NCBI RefSeq assembly: GCF_013155545.1
Contig: NZ_JABJVV010000001.1
Span: forward strand, 1-64,000
DNA from: Caenimonas soli
GTDB lineage: Bacteria > Pseudomonadota > Gammaproteobacteria > Burkholderiales > Burkholderiaceae_C
DNA length: 64,000 bases
Direction: 5' to 3'
Made by a program: the position numbers and the translations under genes. The notes under the pieces were generated by a model. The model saw only the letters and a list, made by a program, of their open reading frames with translations. It was not told the origin of the DNA and ran no database searches. Of this stretch, positions 1 to 10,429 are shown in pieces (the first letter of the stretch is position 1; each line of letters starts with the position of its first letter).

Positions 1-298
1 GGACAACGGCAGCGCCTACCGCTCCAGGCTGTTTGCCAAGACCTGCCAGGCCCTGGGCATCAAGCACACCTTCACCAGGCCGTATAGACCGCAGACCAAC
101 GGCAAGGCCGAACGGTTCATCCAGACCTGCCTTCGTGAATGGGCCTACGGGCGCACCTGGAGCAACAGCGCTGAACGCACTGGCTGGTTGCCCGCGTTCC
201 TGGCCTACTACAACGCCCGCAGGCCCCACTCGGCCCTGGGCTATAAGCCTCCAGCTTCCCGTCTCGGCGGGAACAACCTATTGCAACTCAACAACTAG
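1..298 (+). CDS. IS481-type transposase, 3' end only (cut by window edge)
   Basis: This is the last 99 codons of a DDE transposase read in the frame beginning at base 2; the 5' part lies outside the window. The DNG motif at the very start carries the second acidic residue of the DDE triad. The segment RPYRPQTNGKAERF contains the third (Glu), followed by the YNxxRPHSALGY signature of the integrase core. This wording is typical of IS481 transposases, which cut and join the element ends. It ends at TAG 296-298. Whether the element is complete cannot be judged. I could not identify a terminal inverted repeat in the 110 bases before the next gene. Confidence 0.85.
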   Translation, partial: DNGSAYRSRLFAKTCQALGIKHTFTRPYRPQTNGKAERFIQTCLREWAYGRTWSNSAERTGWLPAFLAYYNARRPHSALGYKPPASRLGGNNLLQLNN

Positions 299-349
299 CG
301 CGCCGCCGCTAGGTCGGGTAGCGCCGGGCACAACCGGTTTCCTGGCAGA

Positions 350-374
350 CCAGCCGCGTGGCCTCCGCGGCTGG
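350..374. other. Perfect 9-bp inverted repeat (hairpin) between transposase and hydrolase gene
   Basis: CCAGCCGCG at 350-358 pairs exactly with CGCGGCTGG at 366-374 across a 7-base loop. No U-tract follows, so it is not a classical intrinsic terminator. It could weaken read-through from the insertion element into the hydrolase gene. The rest of the 299-407 gap shows no clear promoter. Confidence 0.5.
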
Positions 375-407
375 AATAATCGGGCGCATCAAGTTAGAAA
401 GCTCTAC

Positions 408-1013
408 ATGCTGCTCGATGCCGAAGATTCCCAACTGGTGCTGGTGGACTACCAGGACCGCCTGATGCCCGTCATCCATGAAAGCGAGGCCGTCCTGCGC
501 AACGCGCTGCGCCTGGGCCGGCTGGCGCAACTGCTGGAGGTGCCGGCGTGGGGCACGGAGCAGAACCCGGACAAGCTGGGCCAGAACCCGGCCGAATTGC
601 GCGCCCTGTGCCGCAAGACGCTGGCCAAGATGCATTTCAGCGGGGTGGCGGACGGCCTCACGGATCTGCTGCGGGCTCCGGCCCGGCCGCAGCAGGGCGG
701 CAATGCGCGCAGCCTGCCCAAGCACCTGCAAAAAGCCCCCCAGCCCCAGGAGCAGCGCAACACCATCGTGGTGGCGGGCTGCGAGGCGCACGTCTGCCTG
801 CTGCAGACGGCCCTGGACCTGCTGGAAGAGGAGTTCGACGTCTGGGTGGTGACCGATGCCTGCAGCTCGCGCACCGAGCGCAATCGCGACGCCGCCTTCG
901 ACCGCCTGGCGGGGGCGGGTGCCGAATTGGTGACCACTGAAATGGTGGCCTTCGAGTGGTTGCGCACCGCCGAGCACGAGGCCTTCCGCGACGTGCAGGC
1001 GCTCATCAAATAA
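408..1013 (+). CDS. Isochorismatase-family cysteine hydrolase
   Basis: A 201-residue protein of the isochorismatase-like fold, which hydrolyses C-N or ether bonds using an Asp-Lys-Cys triad. All three residues are visible: Asp14 in VLVDYQ, Lys74 in LAKMHF and Cys130 in HVCLLQTA. The substrate cannot be read from sequence. ATG 408 is chosen because it places the family's first strand (QLVLVDYQ) at the expected distance; an open frame continues upstream into insertion-element DNA. No good ribosome site precedes it, which may reflect the nearby insertion end. Its TAA stop overlaps the ribosome site of the next gene, so the two are probably co-transcribed. Confidence 0.8.
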   Translation: MLLDAEDSQLVLVDYQDRLMPVIHESEAVLRNALRLGRLAQLLEVPAWGTEQNPDKLGQNPAELRALCRKTLAKMHFSGVADGLTDLLRAPARPQQGGNARSLPKHLQKAPQPQEQRNTIVVAGCEAHVCLLQTALDLLEEEFDVWVVTDACSSRTERNRDAAFDRLAGAGAELVTTEMVAFEWLRTAEHEAFRDVQALIK

Positions 1014-1023
1014 GGAGAGGAAC

Positions 1024-2925
1024 ATGGGCTACGCAGAGTTCTACCGCCGCTCCATCGACGACCGCGATGCCTTCTGGGCCGAGCAGGCGCGGCTGATCGA
1101 CTGGAAAGAGCCGCCCCGGACCATCTGCGACCACAGCCATCCTCCTTTCACGCGCTGGTTCGCCGGCGGCACCACCAATCTCTGCCACAACGCGGTGGAC
1201 CGGCACCTGAAGGACCGTGCCGACCAGCCCGCCCTGATCTACGTCTCCACGGAAACCGGGGCCGAGCGAACCTATACCTTTCGCGAGCTGCATGGCGAGG
1301 TGCAGCGCGCTGCCGCGGCGCTCAAGGACCTGGGCGTCCAGAAGGGCGACCGGGTACTGATCTACATGCCGATGATCGCGGAAGCTGCGTTCGCGATGCT
1401 GGCGTGTGCGCGCATAGGCGCGATCCATTCGGTGGTGTTCGGGGGCTTTGCCTCGGTGTCGCTGGCCTCGCGCATCGAGGACGCTACGCCCAAGGTCATC
1501 ATCAGCGCCGACGCCGGCTCGCGCGGCGGCAAGGTGCTGGCGTACAAGCCCTTGCTGGATGAAGCCATCCGCTTGTCCAGCCACAAGCCCGAATCGGTCT
1601 TGCTGGTCGATCGCGGCCTGGCGCCGATGGAGCGCGTGGCCGGGCGTGACCACGACTGGGCCGAGCTCACTGGGCGCCACAGCCCAGCCGCGGTGCCGTG
1701 CGAATGGCTGGACTCCACCGCCATCAGCTACACCATCTATACCAGCGGTACAACGGGCAGGCCCAAGGGCGTCCAGCGCGACGTCGGCGGCTACGCCGTA
1801 GCGCTCGCGGCGAGCATGAAGCACATCTTTTTGGGCGAGCCGGGCGAAACCTACTTCTCCACCAGCGACATCGGCTGGGTGGTCGGCCACAGCTACATCG
1901 TCTATGGGCCACTGATCGCCGGCATGGCCACCATCATGTACGAAGGGCTGCCGATTCGCCCGGATGCGGGCATCTGGTGGAGCCTGGTGGAAAAATACAA
2001 GGTCAGTGCCATGTTCAGCGCCCCCACGGCGGTGCGCGTGCTCAAGAAGCAGGACCCGGCGTTCCTGAAGAAGTACGACCTGTCCAGCCTCAAGGCCCTG
2101 TTCCTCGCCGGCGAGCCGCTGGACGAGCCCACGGCGCGCTGGATCAGCGACGGCCTGGGCGTCCCCATCATCGACAACTACTGGCAGACCGAGAGCGGCT
2201 GGCCCATTCTGACCATCGCCAACGGCGTCGAGAAGAAGTCCAGCAAGTTCGGCAGCCCGGGCGTGCCCATGTACGGATACGACGTCAAGCTGGTGCATGA
2301 GAGCACCGGCGAGGAACTGACCCGCCCCGACGAAAAGGGCGTGGTGGTGATCGAAGGACCCACGCCTCCCGGTTTCATGCAAACCGTGTGGGGCGACGAC
2401 GAACGCTTCGTGAAGACCTACTGGCAGACCGTGCCGGGCCGGATGGTCTACAGCACCTTCGACTGGGGCATCCGGGACGAGGACGGCTATTTCTACATCC
2501 TGGGCCGTACCGACGACGTGATCAACGTCGCCGGCCACCGCCTGGGCACCCGGGAGATCGAGGAGAGCATTTCCAGCCACCCGAACGTCGCCGAGGTCGC
2601 CGTGGTCGGCGTCGCCGATCCGCTCAAGGGCCAGGCCGCCATGGCTTTCGTGGTCGCGCGCGATGCCTCGGCCCTGACCGACGACAAGGCCAAGCTCAAG
2701 CTGGAGGGTGACATCATGAAGTTGGTGGACGAGCAGTTGGGCGCTGTAGCCCGGCCGTCGCGCGTCCATTTCGTCAACCTGCTGCCCAAGACCCGCAGTG
2801 GCAAGCTGTTACGCCGGGCCATCCAGGCCGTGGCGGAAGGCCGGGACGCCGGCGACCTGACGACGATCGAGGACCCGTCGGCCCTGCAGCAAATCCGCGA
2901 TCTCATGGGTCCCATCCAGAAATAG
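1024..2925 (+). CDS. prpE: Propionate--CoA ligase (propionyl-CoA synthetase)
   Basis: A 633-residue AMP-forming acyl-CoA synthetase that activates a short-chain acid, most likely propionate, by way of an acyl-adenylate. Visible features are the N-terminal ACAS segment, the phosphate-binding loop YTSGTTGRPKG at about 239-249, the adenylate motif around DNYWQTESGWP, the hinge GRTDDVINVAGHRLGT, and the C-terminal PKTRSGK motif with catalytic Lys594, the usual site of regulatory acylation. Length fits PrpE (about 630). A strong AGGAGAGG ribosome site ends three bases before the ATG. PrpE and acetyl-CoA synthetase share this fold; the VQRDVGGYAVAL segment after the P-loop favours PrpE. No prpBCD genes are nearby. 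Confidence 0.88.
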   Translation: MGYAEFYRRSIDDRDAFWAEQARLIDWKEPPRTICDHSHPPFTRWFAGGTTNLCHNAVDRHLKDRADQPALIYVSTETGAERTYTFRELHGEVQRAAAALKDLGVQKGDRVLIYMPMIAEAAFAMLACARIGAIHSVVFGGFASVSLASRIEDATPKVIISADAGSRGGKVLAYKPLLDEAIRLSSHKPESVLLVDRGLAPMERVAGRDHDWAELTGRHSPAAVPCEWLDSTAISYTIYTSGTTGRPKGVQRDVGGYAVALAASMKHIFLGEPGETYFSTSDIGWVVGHSYIVYGPLIAGMATIMYEGLPIRPDAGIWWSLVEKYKVSAMFSAPTAVRVLKKQDPAFLKKYDLSSLKALFLAGEPLDEPTARWISDGLGVPIIDNYWQTESGWPILTIANGVEKKSSKFGSPGVPMYGYDVKLVHESTGEELTRPDEKGVVVIEGPTPPGFMQTVWGDDERFVKTYWQTVPGRMVYSTFDWGIRDEDGYFYILGRTDDVINVAGHRLGTREIEESISSHPNVAEVAVVGVADPLKGQAAMAFVVARDASALTDDKAKLKLEGDIMKLVDEQLGAVARPSRVHFVNLLPKTRSGKLLRRAIQAVAEGRDAGDLTTIEDPSALQQIRDLMGPIQK

Positions 2926-3080
2926 GCAGACAGCCGTCAGGATTAGGTGGCACAATCCGGGTCGCAACCAAGGCCCCTTCCAGCCCCACAGTCGCATCCG
3001 CCATCCGGTTCAGCCGTGTCGCGGAAGGTTTCCTAAACCAGCTAAATGTCTCCTGCAGGGGGACGGAAAGTAGCGCAAGC

Positions 3081-5951
3081 ATGAGTGAGACCAGCACCGT
3101 CTACACGGCCTATCACGGCAATTCCTATCTCTTCGGCGGCAACGCGCCCTATGTCGAGGAGATGTACGAAAACTACCTCGCCAACCCCGGCAGCGTCCCC
3201 GATAACTGGCGCGATTACTTCGACGCGCTCCAGCACGTACCCGCCGCCGACGGCAGTTCCGCCAAGGATGTGCCGCACTTGCCGGTCATCAATGCCTTCG
3301 CCGAGCGTGCCAAGCAGGGCGGCACCCGGGTTGTCGTGGCAACCGGCGCTGATTCCGAACTGGGCCGCAAGCGCACCGCCGTGCAGCAGCTCATCGCGGC
3401 GTACCGCAACGTCGGCGCCCGTTGGGCCGACCTCGATCCGCTCAAGCGCGCCGAACGCGAGCACATTCCCGAGCTCGATCCTTCCTTCTACGGCTTCAGC
3501 GACGCCGACCAGGAAACCGTCTTCAATATCAGCAACACGTTCTACGGCAAGGAGACGATGTCCCTGCGCGAGCTGATCAACGCGTTGCGCGAAACCTACT
3601 GCGGCAGCATCGGCGCCGAGTACATGTACATCAGCGACCAGCACAAGAAGCGCTGGTGGCAGCAAAAGCTCGAATCGATCCGCAGCAAGCCGAATTTTCC
3701 CCCCGAGAAGAAGAAGCACATCCTCGACCGCGTCACCGCGGCGGAGGGGCTGGAGCGCTTCCTGCACACCAAGTACGTGGGCCAGAAACGCTTCTCGCTG
3801 GAGGGCGGCGAGAGCTTCATCGCCTCGATGGACGAACTGATCCAGGAAGCCGGTGTCAAGGGCGTGCAGGAGATCGTGATCGGCATGGCCCACCGTGGCC
3901 GCCTGAACGTGCTGGTCAATTCGCTGGGCAAGATGCCGGCCGACCTGTTCGCCGAGTTCGACCACACGGCCAAGGAAGACCTTCCCGCCGGTGACGTCAA
4001 GTACCACCAGGGATTCAGCTCGGACGTGACCACTCGCGGTGGCCCGGTCCACCTGAGCCTGGCTTTCAACCCGTCGCACCTGGAAATCGTGAACCCGGTG
4101 GTCGAAGGCTCGGTGCGCGCCCGCATGGACCGCCGCGCCGATCCCCAGGGCAAGCAGGTGCTTCCCGTGCAGGTGCACGGCGATGCGGCGTTCGCGGGGC
4201 AGGGCGTCGTCATGGAAACGCTGGCGCTGGCCGAGACCCGCGGCTATTTCACCGGCGGCACGGTTCACATCGTCATCAACAACCAGATCGGCTTCACCAC
4301 CAGCGATCCGCGCGACAGCCGCTCCACGCTGTATTGCACCGACGTGGTCAAGATGATCGAGGCGCCGGTGCTGCACGTGAACGGCGACGACCCGGAGGCG
4401 GTGGTGCTGGCGACGCAGCTGGCGCTCGAGTACCGCATGGAATTCGCCAAGGACGTCGTGGTGGACATCGTCTGCTTCCGCAAGCTCGGCCACAACGAGC
4501 AGGACACGCCTGCGCTCACCCAGCCGCTGATGTACAAGAAGATCGCGGCGCACCCCGGCACGCGCAAGCTGTACGCCGACAAGCTGGCCGCGCAGGGCCT
4601 GGGCGAAACGCTGGGCGACGACATGGTCAAGGCATATCGCGCCGCCATGGACGCCGGCAAGCACACGGTCGATCCGGTGCTGACCAATTTCAAGAGCAAG
4701 TACGCGGTCGACTGGAGCCCGTTCCTGGGCAAGAAGTGGACCGATGCCGCTGACACCGCCATCCCCATGGCCGAATGGAAGCGCCTGGCGGACAAGATCA
4801 CCACGGTGCCGCAGAACTTCACGCCGCACCCCCTGGTGAAGAAGGTGCTGGACGACCGCGCAGCCATGGGCCGCGGCGACGTCAACGTGGACTGGGGCAT
4901 GGGCGAGCACATGGCTTTCGCCTCGCTGGTGGCCAGCGGCTACCCGGTGCGGCTCTCGGGCGAGGACTGCGGCCGCGGCACGTTCACGCACCGGCACTCG
5001 GTGCTGCACGACCAGAACCGCGAAAAGTGGGACACCGGCACCTATCTGCCGCTATCGAACGTCGCCGAGAACCAGGCTCCGTTCGTCGTGATCGACTCAA
5101 TCCTGTCCGAAGAAGCGGTGCTAGGTTTCGAATACGGCTACGCCTCCAACGATCCCAACACCCTGGTGATCTGGGAAGCGCAGTTCGGCGATTTCGCCAA
5201 CGGTGCCCAGGTCGTGATCGACCAGTTCATCGCTTCGGGCGAAGTGAAGTGGGGCCGCGTCAACGGCATCACCTTGATGCTGCCCCACGGCTATGAAGGC
5301 CAGGGCCCCGAGCACAGCTCGGCGCGCCTGGAGCGCTTCATGCAGCTGTCGGCCGACACCAACATGCAGGTGGTGCAGCCCACCACCGCCAGCCAGATCT
5401 TCCACGTGCTGCGCAGGCAGATGGTTCGCAGCCTGCGCAAGCCCTTGGTGATCATGACGCCCAAATCGCTGCTGCGCAACAAGGACGCCACGTCGCCGCT
5501 GTCCGAGTTCACGAAGGGCACCTTCCAGACCGTGATCCCGGAGAACAAGGAGCTGAAGGCCGACAAGGTCAAGCGCATCGTCGTCTGCTCGGGCAAGGTG
5601 TACTACGACCTGGCCAAGAAGCGCGAGGAAAAGGGCATCGACGACACGGTCATCCTGCGGGTGGAGCAGCTCTATCCGTTCCCGCACAAGGTCTTCGCGG
5701 CCGAGCTGCGGAAGTACCCCAACGTCACGGATATCGTCTGGAGCCAGGACGAGCCCCAGAACCAGGGCGCCTGGTTCTTCGTGCAGCACTACATCCACGA
5801 GAACATGGTCGAGGGGCAGAAGCTCGGTTACTCCGGACGGGCCGCTTCGGCTTCGCCGGCCGTGGGGTACTCGCACCTGCACCAGGAACAGCAAAAGGCA
5901 CTGGTCGACGGCGCTTTCGGCAAGCTCAAGGGCTTCGTTCTCACGAAATAA
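3081..5951 (+). CDS. sucA: 2-oxoglutarate dehydrogenase E1 component
   Basis: The thiamine-diphosphate-dependent E1 subunit of the 2-oxoglutarate dehydrogenase complex of the TCA cycle. It decarboxylates 2-oxoglutarate and succinylates the lipoyl group on SucB. The 956 residues match the family length. The N-terminal segment (NSYLFGGNAPYVEEMYENYL) is the E1o-specific arm, the first catalytic half contains GMAHRGRLNVLVN, and the transketolase-like C-terminal half contains RLSGEDCGRGTFTHRH and LPHGYEGQGPEHSSARLERF. A 155-base gap separates it from prpE and should contain the operon promoter, though I see no convincing -35/-10 pair. sucB follows after 70 bases that include a strong hairpin. Confidence 0.97.
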   Translation: MSETSTVYTAYHGNSYLFGGNAPYVEEMYENYLANPGSVPDNWRDYFDALQHVPAADGSSAKDVPHLPVINAFAERAKQGGTRVVVATGADSELGRKRTAVQQLIAAYRNVGARWADLDPLKRAEREHIPELDPSFYGFSDADQETVFNISNTFYGKETMSLRELINALRETYCGSIGAEYMYISDQHKKRWWQQKLESIRSKPNFPPEKKKHILDRVTAAEGLERFLHTKYVGQKRFSLEGGESFIASMDELIQEAGVKGVQEIVIGMAHRGRLNVLVNSLGKMPADLFAEFDHTAKEDLPAGDVKYHQGFSSDVTTRGGPVHLSLAFNPSHLEIVNPVVEGSVRARMDRRADPQGKQVLPVQVHGDAAFAGQGVVMETLALAETRGYFTGGTVHIVINNQIGFTTSDPRDSRSTLYCTDVVKMIEAPVLHVNGDDPEAVVLATQLALEYRMEFAKDVVVDIVCFRKLGHNEQDTPALTQPLMYKKIAAHPGTRKLYADKLAAQGLGETLGDDMVKAYRAAMDAGKHTVDPVLTNFKSKYAVDWSPFLGKKWTDAADTAIPMAEWKRLADKITTVPQNFTPHPLVKKVLDDRAAMGRGDVNVDWGMGEHMAFASLVASGYPVRLSGEDCGRGTFTHRHSVLHDQNREKWDTGTYLPLSNVAENQAPFVVIDSILSEEAVLGFEYGYASNDPNTLVIWEAQFGDFANGAQVVIDQFIASGEVKWGRVNGITLMLPHGYEGQGPEHSSARLERFMQLSADTNMQVVQPTTASQIFHVLRRQMVRSLRKPLVIMTPKSLLRNKDATSPLSEFTKGTFQTVIPENKELKADKVKRIVVCSGKVYYDLAKKREEKGIDDTVILRVEQLYPFPHKVFAAELRKYPNVTDIVWSQDEPQNQGAWFFVQHYIHENMVEGQKLGYSGRAASASPAVGYSHLHQEQQKALVDGAFGKLKGFVLTK

Positions 5952-5962
5952 CGACGGGTCGG

Positions 5963-5987
5963 CAAGGCCGGGCTGCGCCCGGCCTTG
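5963..5987 (+). other. 10-bp stem hairpin between sucA and sucB
   Basis: CAAGGCCGGG (5963-5972) pairs perfectly with CCCGGCCTTG (5978-5987) across the 5-base loop CTGCG, starting 11 bases after the sucA stop. It is followed by TCCTTGC rather than a U-run, so full termination is unlikely. A role in partial attenuation or in protecting the sucA 3' end after RNA processing is an inference. Confidence 0.7.
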
Positions 5988-6021
5988 TCCTTGCGCGTCA
6001 AAAGAACTTTAGGAAATACAA

Positions 6022-7281
6022 ATGTCTATCGTAGAAGTGAAGGTCCCCCAGCTGTCCGAATCAGTTGCCGAAGCGACCCTGTTGCAGTGGAAGAAGAAGC
6101 CCGGCGAGGCCGTGGCGCTCGACGAGATCCTGATCGAGATCGAAACCGACAAGGTGGTGCTGGAAGTGCCGGCGCCCGCAGCCGGTGTGCTGGCTGAGAT
6201 CGTGCAGGCTGACGGCGCCACTGTGATGGCCGAGCAGGTCATCGCGAAGATCGACACCGAAGGCAAGGCTGGTGCGGCAGCGCCCGCGGCAGCGGCAGCC
6301 CCTGCTGCGGCACCCGCCGCCCCGGCTGCGGCTGCGGCAGTCGCTGGATCGAAAGCCGGCATCGCGATGCCGGCCGCCGCCAAGATCATGGCCGACAGCA
6401 ACCTGGCCTCGGGTTCCGTGCCGGGCACCGGAAAAGACGGCCGCGTGACCAAGGGCGATGTGCTGGGTGCCATCGCCGGTGGCGCCAAGCCGGTCACCGC
6501 ACCGGTCGCCGCGCCCACCGGCGCACCCAAGGCAGCGTTGCCTCAGGTCAGCGCGCCCGTGTCGGCCCCCGACCTGGGCGATCGCCCGGAGCAGCGCGTG
6601 CCCATGAGCCGCCTGCGCGCCCGTGTCGCCGAGCGCCTGCTGCAGTCGCAATCCACCAACGCTATCCTCACCACGTTCAACGAAGTGAACATGGCGCCGG
6701 TGATGGAGATGCGCAAGCGCTTCCAGGAGAAGTTCGAGAAGGAGCACGGCGTCAAGATCGGCTTCATGAGCTTCTTCGTGAAGGCCGCGGTGCACGCCCT
6801 CAAGAAGTACCCGGTGCTGAACGCCTCGGTGGACGGCAACGACGTCGTCTACCACGGCTATTTCGACATCGGCATCGCCGTCGGATCGCCGCGCGGCCTG
6901 GTGGTGCCCATCCTGCGCAATGCCGACCAGATGGGTTTTGCCGACATCGAAAAGAAGATCGCCGAGTACGGCGCCAAGGCACGCGACGGCAAGCTGGGCA
7001 TCGAAGAGATGACCGGCGGCACCTTCTCGATCTCCAACGGCGGTGTGTTCGGCTCCATGCTGTCCACCCCGATCATCAACCCGCCGCAGTCGGCCATCCT
7101 GGGCGTGCACGCCACCAAGGACCGTCCGGTGGTGGAAAACGGGCAGGTCGTGATCCGTCCGATCAACTACCTGGCCATGTCCTATGACCACCGCATCATC
7201 GACGGCCGCGAAGCCGTGCTGGGGCTGGTGGCGATGAAGGAAGCGCTGGAAGATCCGGCCCGCCTCCTGTTCGATATCTAA
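6022..7281 (+). CDS. sucB: Dihydrolipoyl succinyltransferase (E2 of 2-oxoglutarate dehydrogenase)
   Basis: The E2 core that moves the succinyl group from its lipoyl arm to CoA. It has one lipoyl domain (residues 1-77) with lipoylated Lys44 in ETDKVVLEV, an Ala/Pro-rich linker, the peripheral E3-binding segment (about 110-150, with [14 protein letters not shown]), a second flexible linker, and the catalytic domain ending in [11 protein letters not shown] with His390 and Asp394. At 419 residues it is normal for SucB. A single lipoyl domain and the TCA gene neighbours distinguish it from pyruvate dehydrogenase E2. lpdA follows 10 bases downstream behind AAGGAGA, so the two are clearly co-transcribed. 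Confidence 0.96.
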   Translation: MSIVEVKVPQLSESVAEATLLQWKKKPGEAVALDEILIEIETDKVVLEVPAPAAGVLAEIVQADGATVMAEQVIAKIDTEGKAGAAAPAAAAAPAAAPAAPAAAAAVAGSKAGIAMPAAAKIMADSNLASGSVPGTGKDGRVTKGDVLGAIAGGAKPVTAPVAAPTGAPKAALPQVSAPVSAPDLGDRPEQRVPMSRLRARVAERLLQSQSTNAILTTFNEVNMAPVMEMRKRFQEKFEKEHGVKIGFMSFFVKAAVHALKKYPVLNASVDGNDVVYHGYFDIGIAVGSPRGLVVPILRNADQMGFADIEKKIAEYGAKARDGKLGIEEMTGGTFSISNGGVFGSMLSTPIINPPQSAILGVHATKDRPVVENGQVVIRPINYLAMSYDHRIIDGREAVLGLVAMKEALEDPARLLFDI

Positions 7282-7291
7282 GGAGACTCAG

Positions 7292-8710
<1,419 letters not shown>

Positions 8711-8723
8711 TCGGCACCACAAA

Positions 8724-9824
8724 GTGCCCTCGGTCCGTGAAGTCTACGAAGCCGAGCTGAAGGCGCGCGGCTACGCCAGCGACCCGGCGCAGCTGCGTGC
8801 CGTCGCTGCGCTGGACCGCTGCGCCCGCGAGTGGGCGGAGTTCAAGGAGCAGCGCTCCAATGTGTTCAAGAAGCTGATCAACCGGCCCGAGATTCCGCGC
8901 GGCGTCTACATGTACGGCGGCGTGGGCCGCGGCAAGAGCTTCCTGATGGACTGCTTCTACACGGCGGTCCCGCTGGTGCGCAAGACACGCCTGCACTTCC
9001 ACGAGTTCATGCGCGAAGTGCACCGCGAGTTGGCCGACTTGCAGGGAACGGTCAATCCCCTGGACGAACTCGGTGAGCGCATGGCGAAGCGCTATCGCCT
9101 GATCTGCTTCGACGAGTTCCACGTGGCCGACATCACCGACGCGATGATCCTGCACCGCCTGCTGGACGCCTTGTTCGAAAACGGTGTGGGCTTCGTCACC
9201 ACGTCCAATTTCAAGCCCAATGATCTCTACCCCGACGGCTTGCACCGCGACCGCATCCTGCCGGCCATCGCATTGCTGAACGACAAGCTCGAGGTGATCA
9301 GCGTGGACAACGGGGTGGACTACCGGCGCCGCACCATGGAGCAGGTCAAGCTGTACCACACGCCGCTGGGGCCGGAAGCCGACGCCCAGATGTACGAGGC
9401 GTTCACCCGCTTGGCCGAAACCCACGACGAAAACGCTATCCTGCACATCGAGGCGCGCGAAATCCGGGCCCGGCGCAAGGCTGGAGGCGTGGTCTGGTTC
9501 GACTTCAAGACGCTGTGCGGCGGGCCCCGGTCGCAGAACGACTACCTGGAGATCGCCACCCAGTTCCACACCGTCCTGCTCAGCGACGTGCCCTACATGC
9601 CGGTGCGCATGGCTTCCGAGGCCCGGCGCTTCACCTGGCTGGTGGATGTGCTGTACGACCGCAGGGTGAAGCTGATCATGTCGGCCGAGGCACCGCCCGA
9701 GGCGTTGTACACCGAAGGGCCGCTGGCCCATGAATTTCCGCGGACGGTTTCGCGGCTCAATGAAATGCAGTCAGCCGAATTCCTGGGGCTGCAACACCGC
9801 ATGGTCGACACCCGCCTCACATGA
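8724..9824 (+). CDS. zapE: ZapE-like AFG1-family ATPase (cell division)
   Basis: A 366-residue AFG1/ZapE P-loop ATPase. Walker A is GGVGRGKS (Lys71) and Walker B is RLICFDEFHV; the downstream TSNFKPNDLYPDGLHRDRILPAI is the family signature. In E. coli, ZapE associates with the Z-ring and destabilises FtsZ polymers, and the mitochondrial relative AFG1/LACE1 handles respiratory-chain proteins. Linkage to sucAB-lpdA is common in Burkholderiales. It starts at GTG 8724, only 13 bases after lpdA and with no strong ribosome site, so translation may depend on coupling. Its TGA overlaps the ATG of the next gene (ATGA at 9821). Confidence 0.9.
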   Translation: MPSVREVYEAELKARGYASDPAQLRAVAALDRCAREWAEFKEQRSNVFKKLINRPEIPRGVYMYGGVGRGKSFLMDCFYTAVPLVRKTRLHFHEFMREVHRELADLQGTVNPLDELGERMAKRYRLICFDEFHVADITDAMILHRLLDALFENGVGFVTTSNFKPNDLYPDGLHRDRILPAIALLNDKLEVISVDNGVDYRRRTMEQVKLYHTPLGPEADAQMYEAFTRLAETHDENAILHIEAREIRARRKAGGVVWFDFKTLCGGPRSQNDYLEIATQFHTVLLSDVPYMPVRMASEARRFTWLVDVLYDRRVKLIMSAEAPPEALYTEGPLAHEFPRTVSRLNEMQSAEFLGLQHRMVDTRLT

Positions 9825-10429
9825 AAAAGCTGCTTGTCATCCTCGCCCTGCTGGGGCCCGCCTGGGGCTGGCCCGCGCAAGAAGCCGACGGAGTGGCCGC
9901 CGAGAAGGCGCGGATCAGCGCCGAGCGCGCCCAGGCGGAGGCCGTCTTTCAGGCCGAGGAAAAGGCCTGCTACCGCAAATTCGCCGTCAACGATTGCATC
10001 GACAAGGCCCGGGCCAAGCGGCGCGAAGTGATGGCGGAACTGCGGCGACACGAGATCGCGCTCAACGATGCCGAGCGCAGGCGCAAGGCCGAGGAGCGCG
10101 TGCGCGAAATCGAGGAACGCAACGCAGGCGACGCGCAGAGCGGCCAAGCCGAACAGCGAGCCAAGGCCCTGGCCCAGCAGCAGGGCCGAGAGGACCGCGC
10201 CGCCGCGAAAGCGGCCGAGCGCGCCGCCCGCGAAGAGCGTGCGGCACCCGTCGCGCTGCAAAAGACCAAGCAGGGCAAGGGCCAGGCGCAAAAAGACAGC
10301 GAGGCAGAGCGCAATCGCATGCAGCAGGAACAGCGGATGGCGCAAGCACAGGAGCGCAAGGCCAAGTTCGAGAAGCGGCTGGCCGAGCGCAAGAAGCCGG
10401 CCGCCGCGCCGCTGCCCGTGCCGCGCTAG
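9821..10429 (+). CDS. Secreted Ala/Arg/Glu-rich coiled-coil protein, function unknown
   Basis: I do not recognise a named family. The 202-residue product begins with a short signal peptide (MKKLLVILALLGPAWGWPAQ, cleavage probably near residue 17-20). It continues with a small segment containing two cysteines nine residues apart (ACYRKFAVNDCIDKAR), which could form a periplasmic disulfide. The remainder is a long charged helix of Ala, Arg, Glu and Gln with heptad-like spacing, predicted coiled coil, ending in a Pro/Ala tail. It overlaps zapE by ATGA and converges with the phosphatase gene, the two stop codons sharing CTAG at 10426-10429. A structural or scaffolding role in the envelope is only a guess. 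Confidence 0.75.
   Translation: MKKLLVILALLGPAWGWPAQEADGVAAEKARISAERAQAEAVFQAEEKACYRKFAVNDCIDKARAKRREVMAELRRHEIALNDAERRRKAEERVREIEERNAGDAQSGQAEQRAKALAQQQGREDRAAAKAAERAAREERAAPVALQKTKQGKGQAQKDSEAERNRMQQEQRMAQAQERKAKFEKRLAERKKPAAAPLPVPR

Noticed and set aside
3042-5009. Long open frame (about 655 codons) on the minus strand opposite sucA
   Set aside because: Its codon pattern mirrors the high G+C third positions of sucA, and its translation is low-complexity (Ala, Val, His, Arg) with no recognisable domain.
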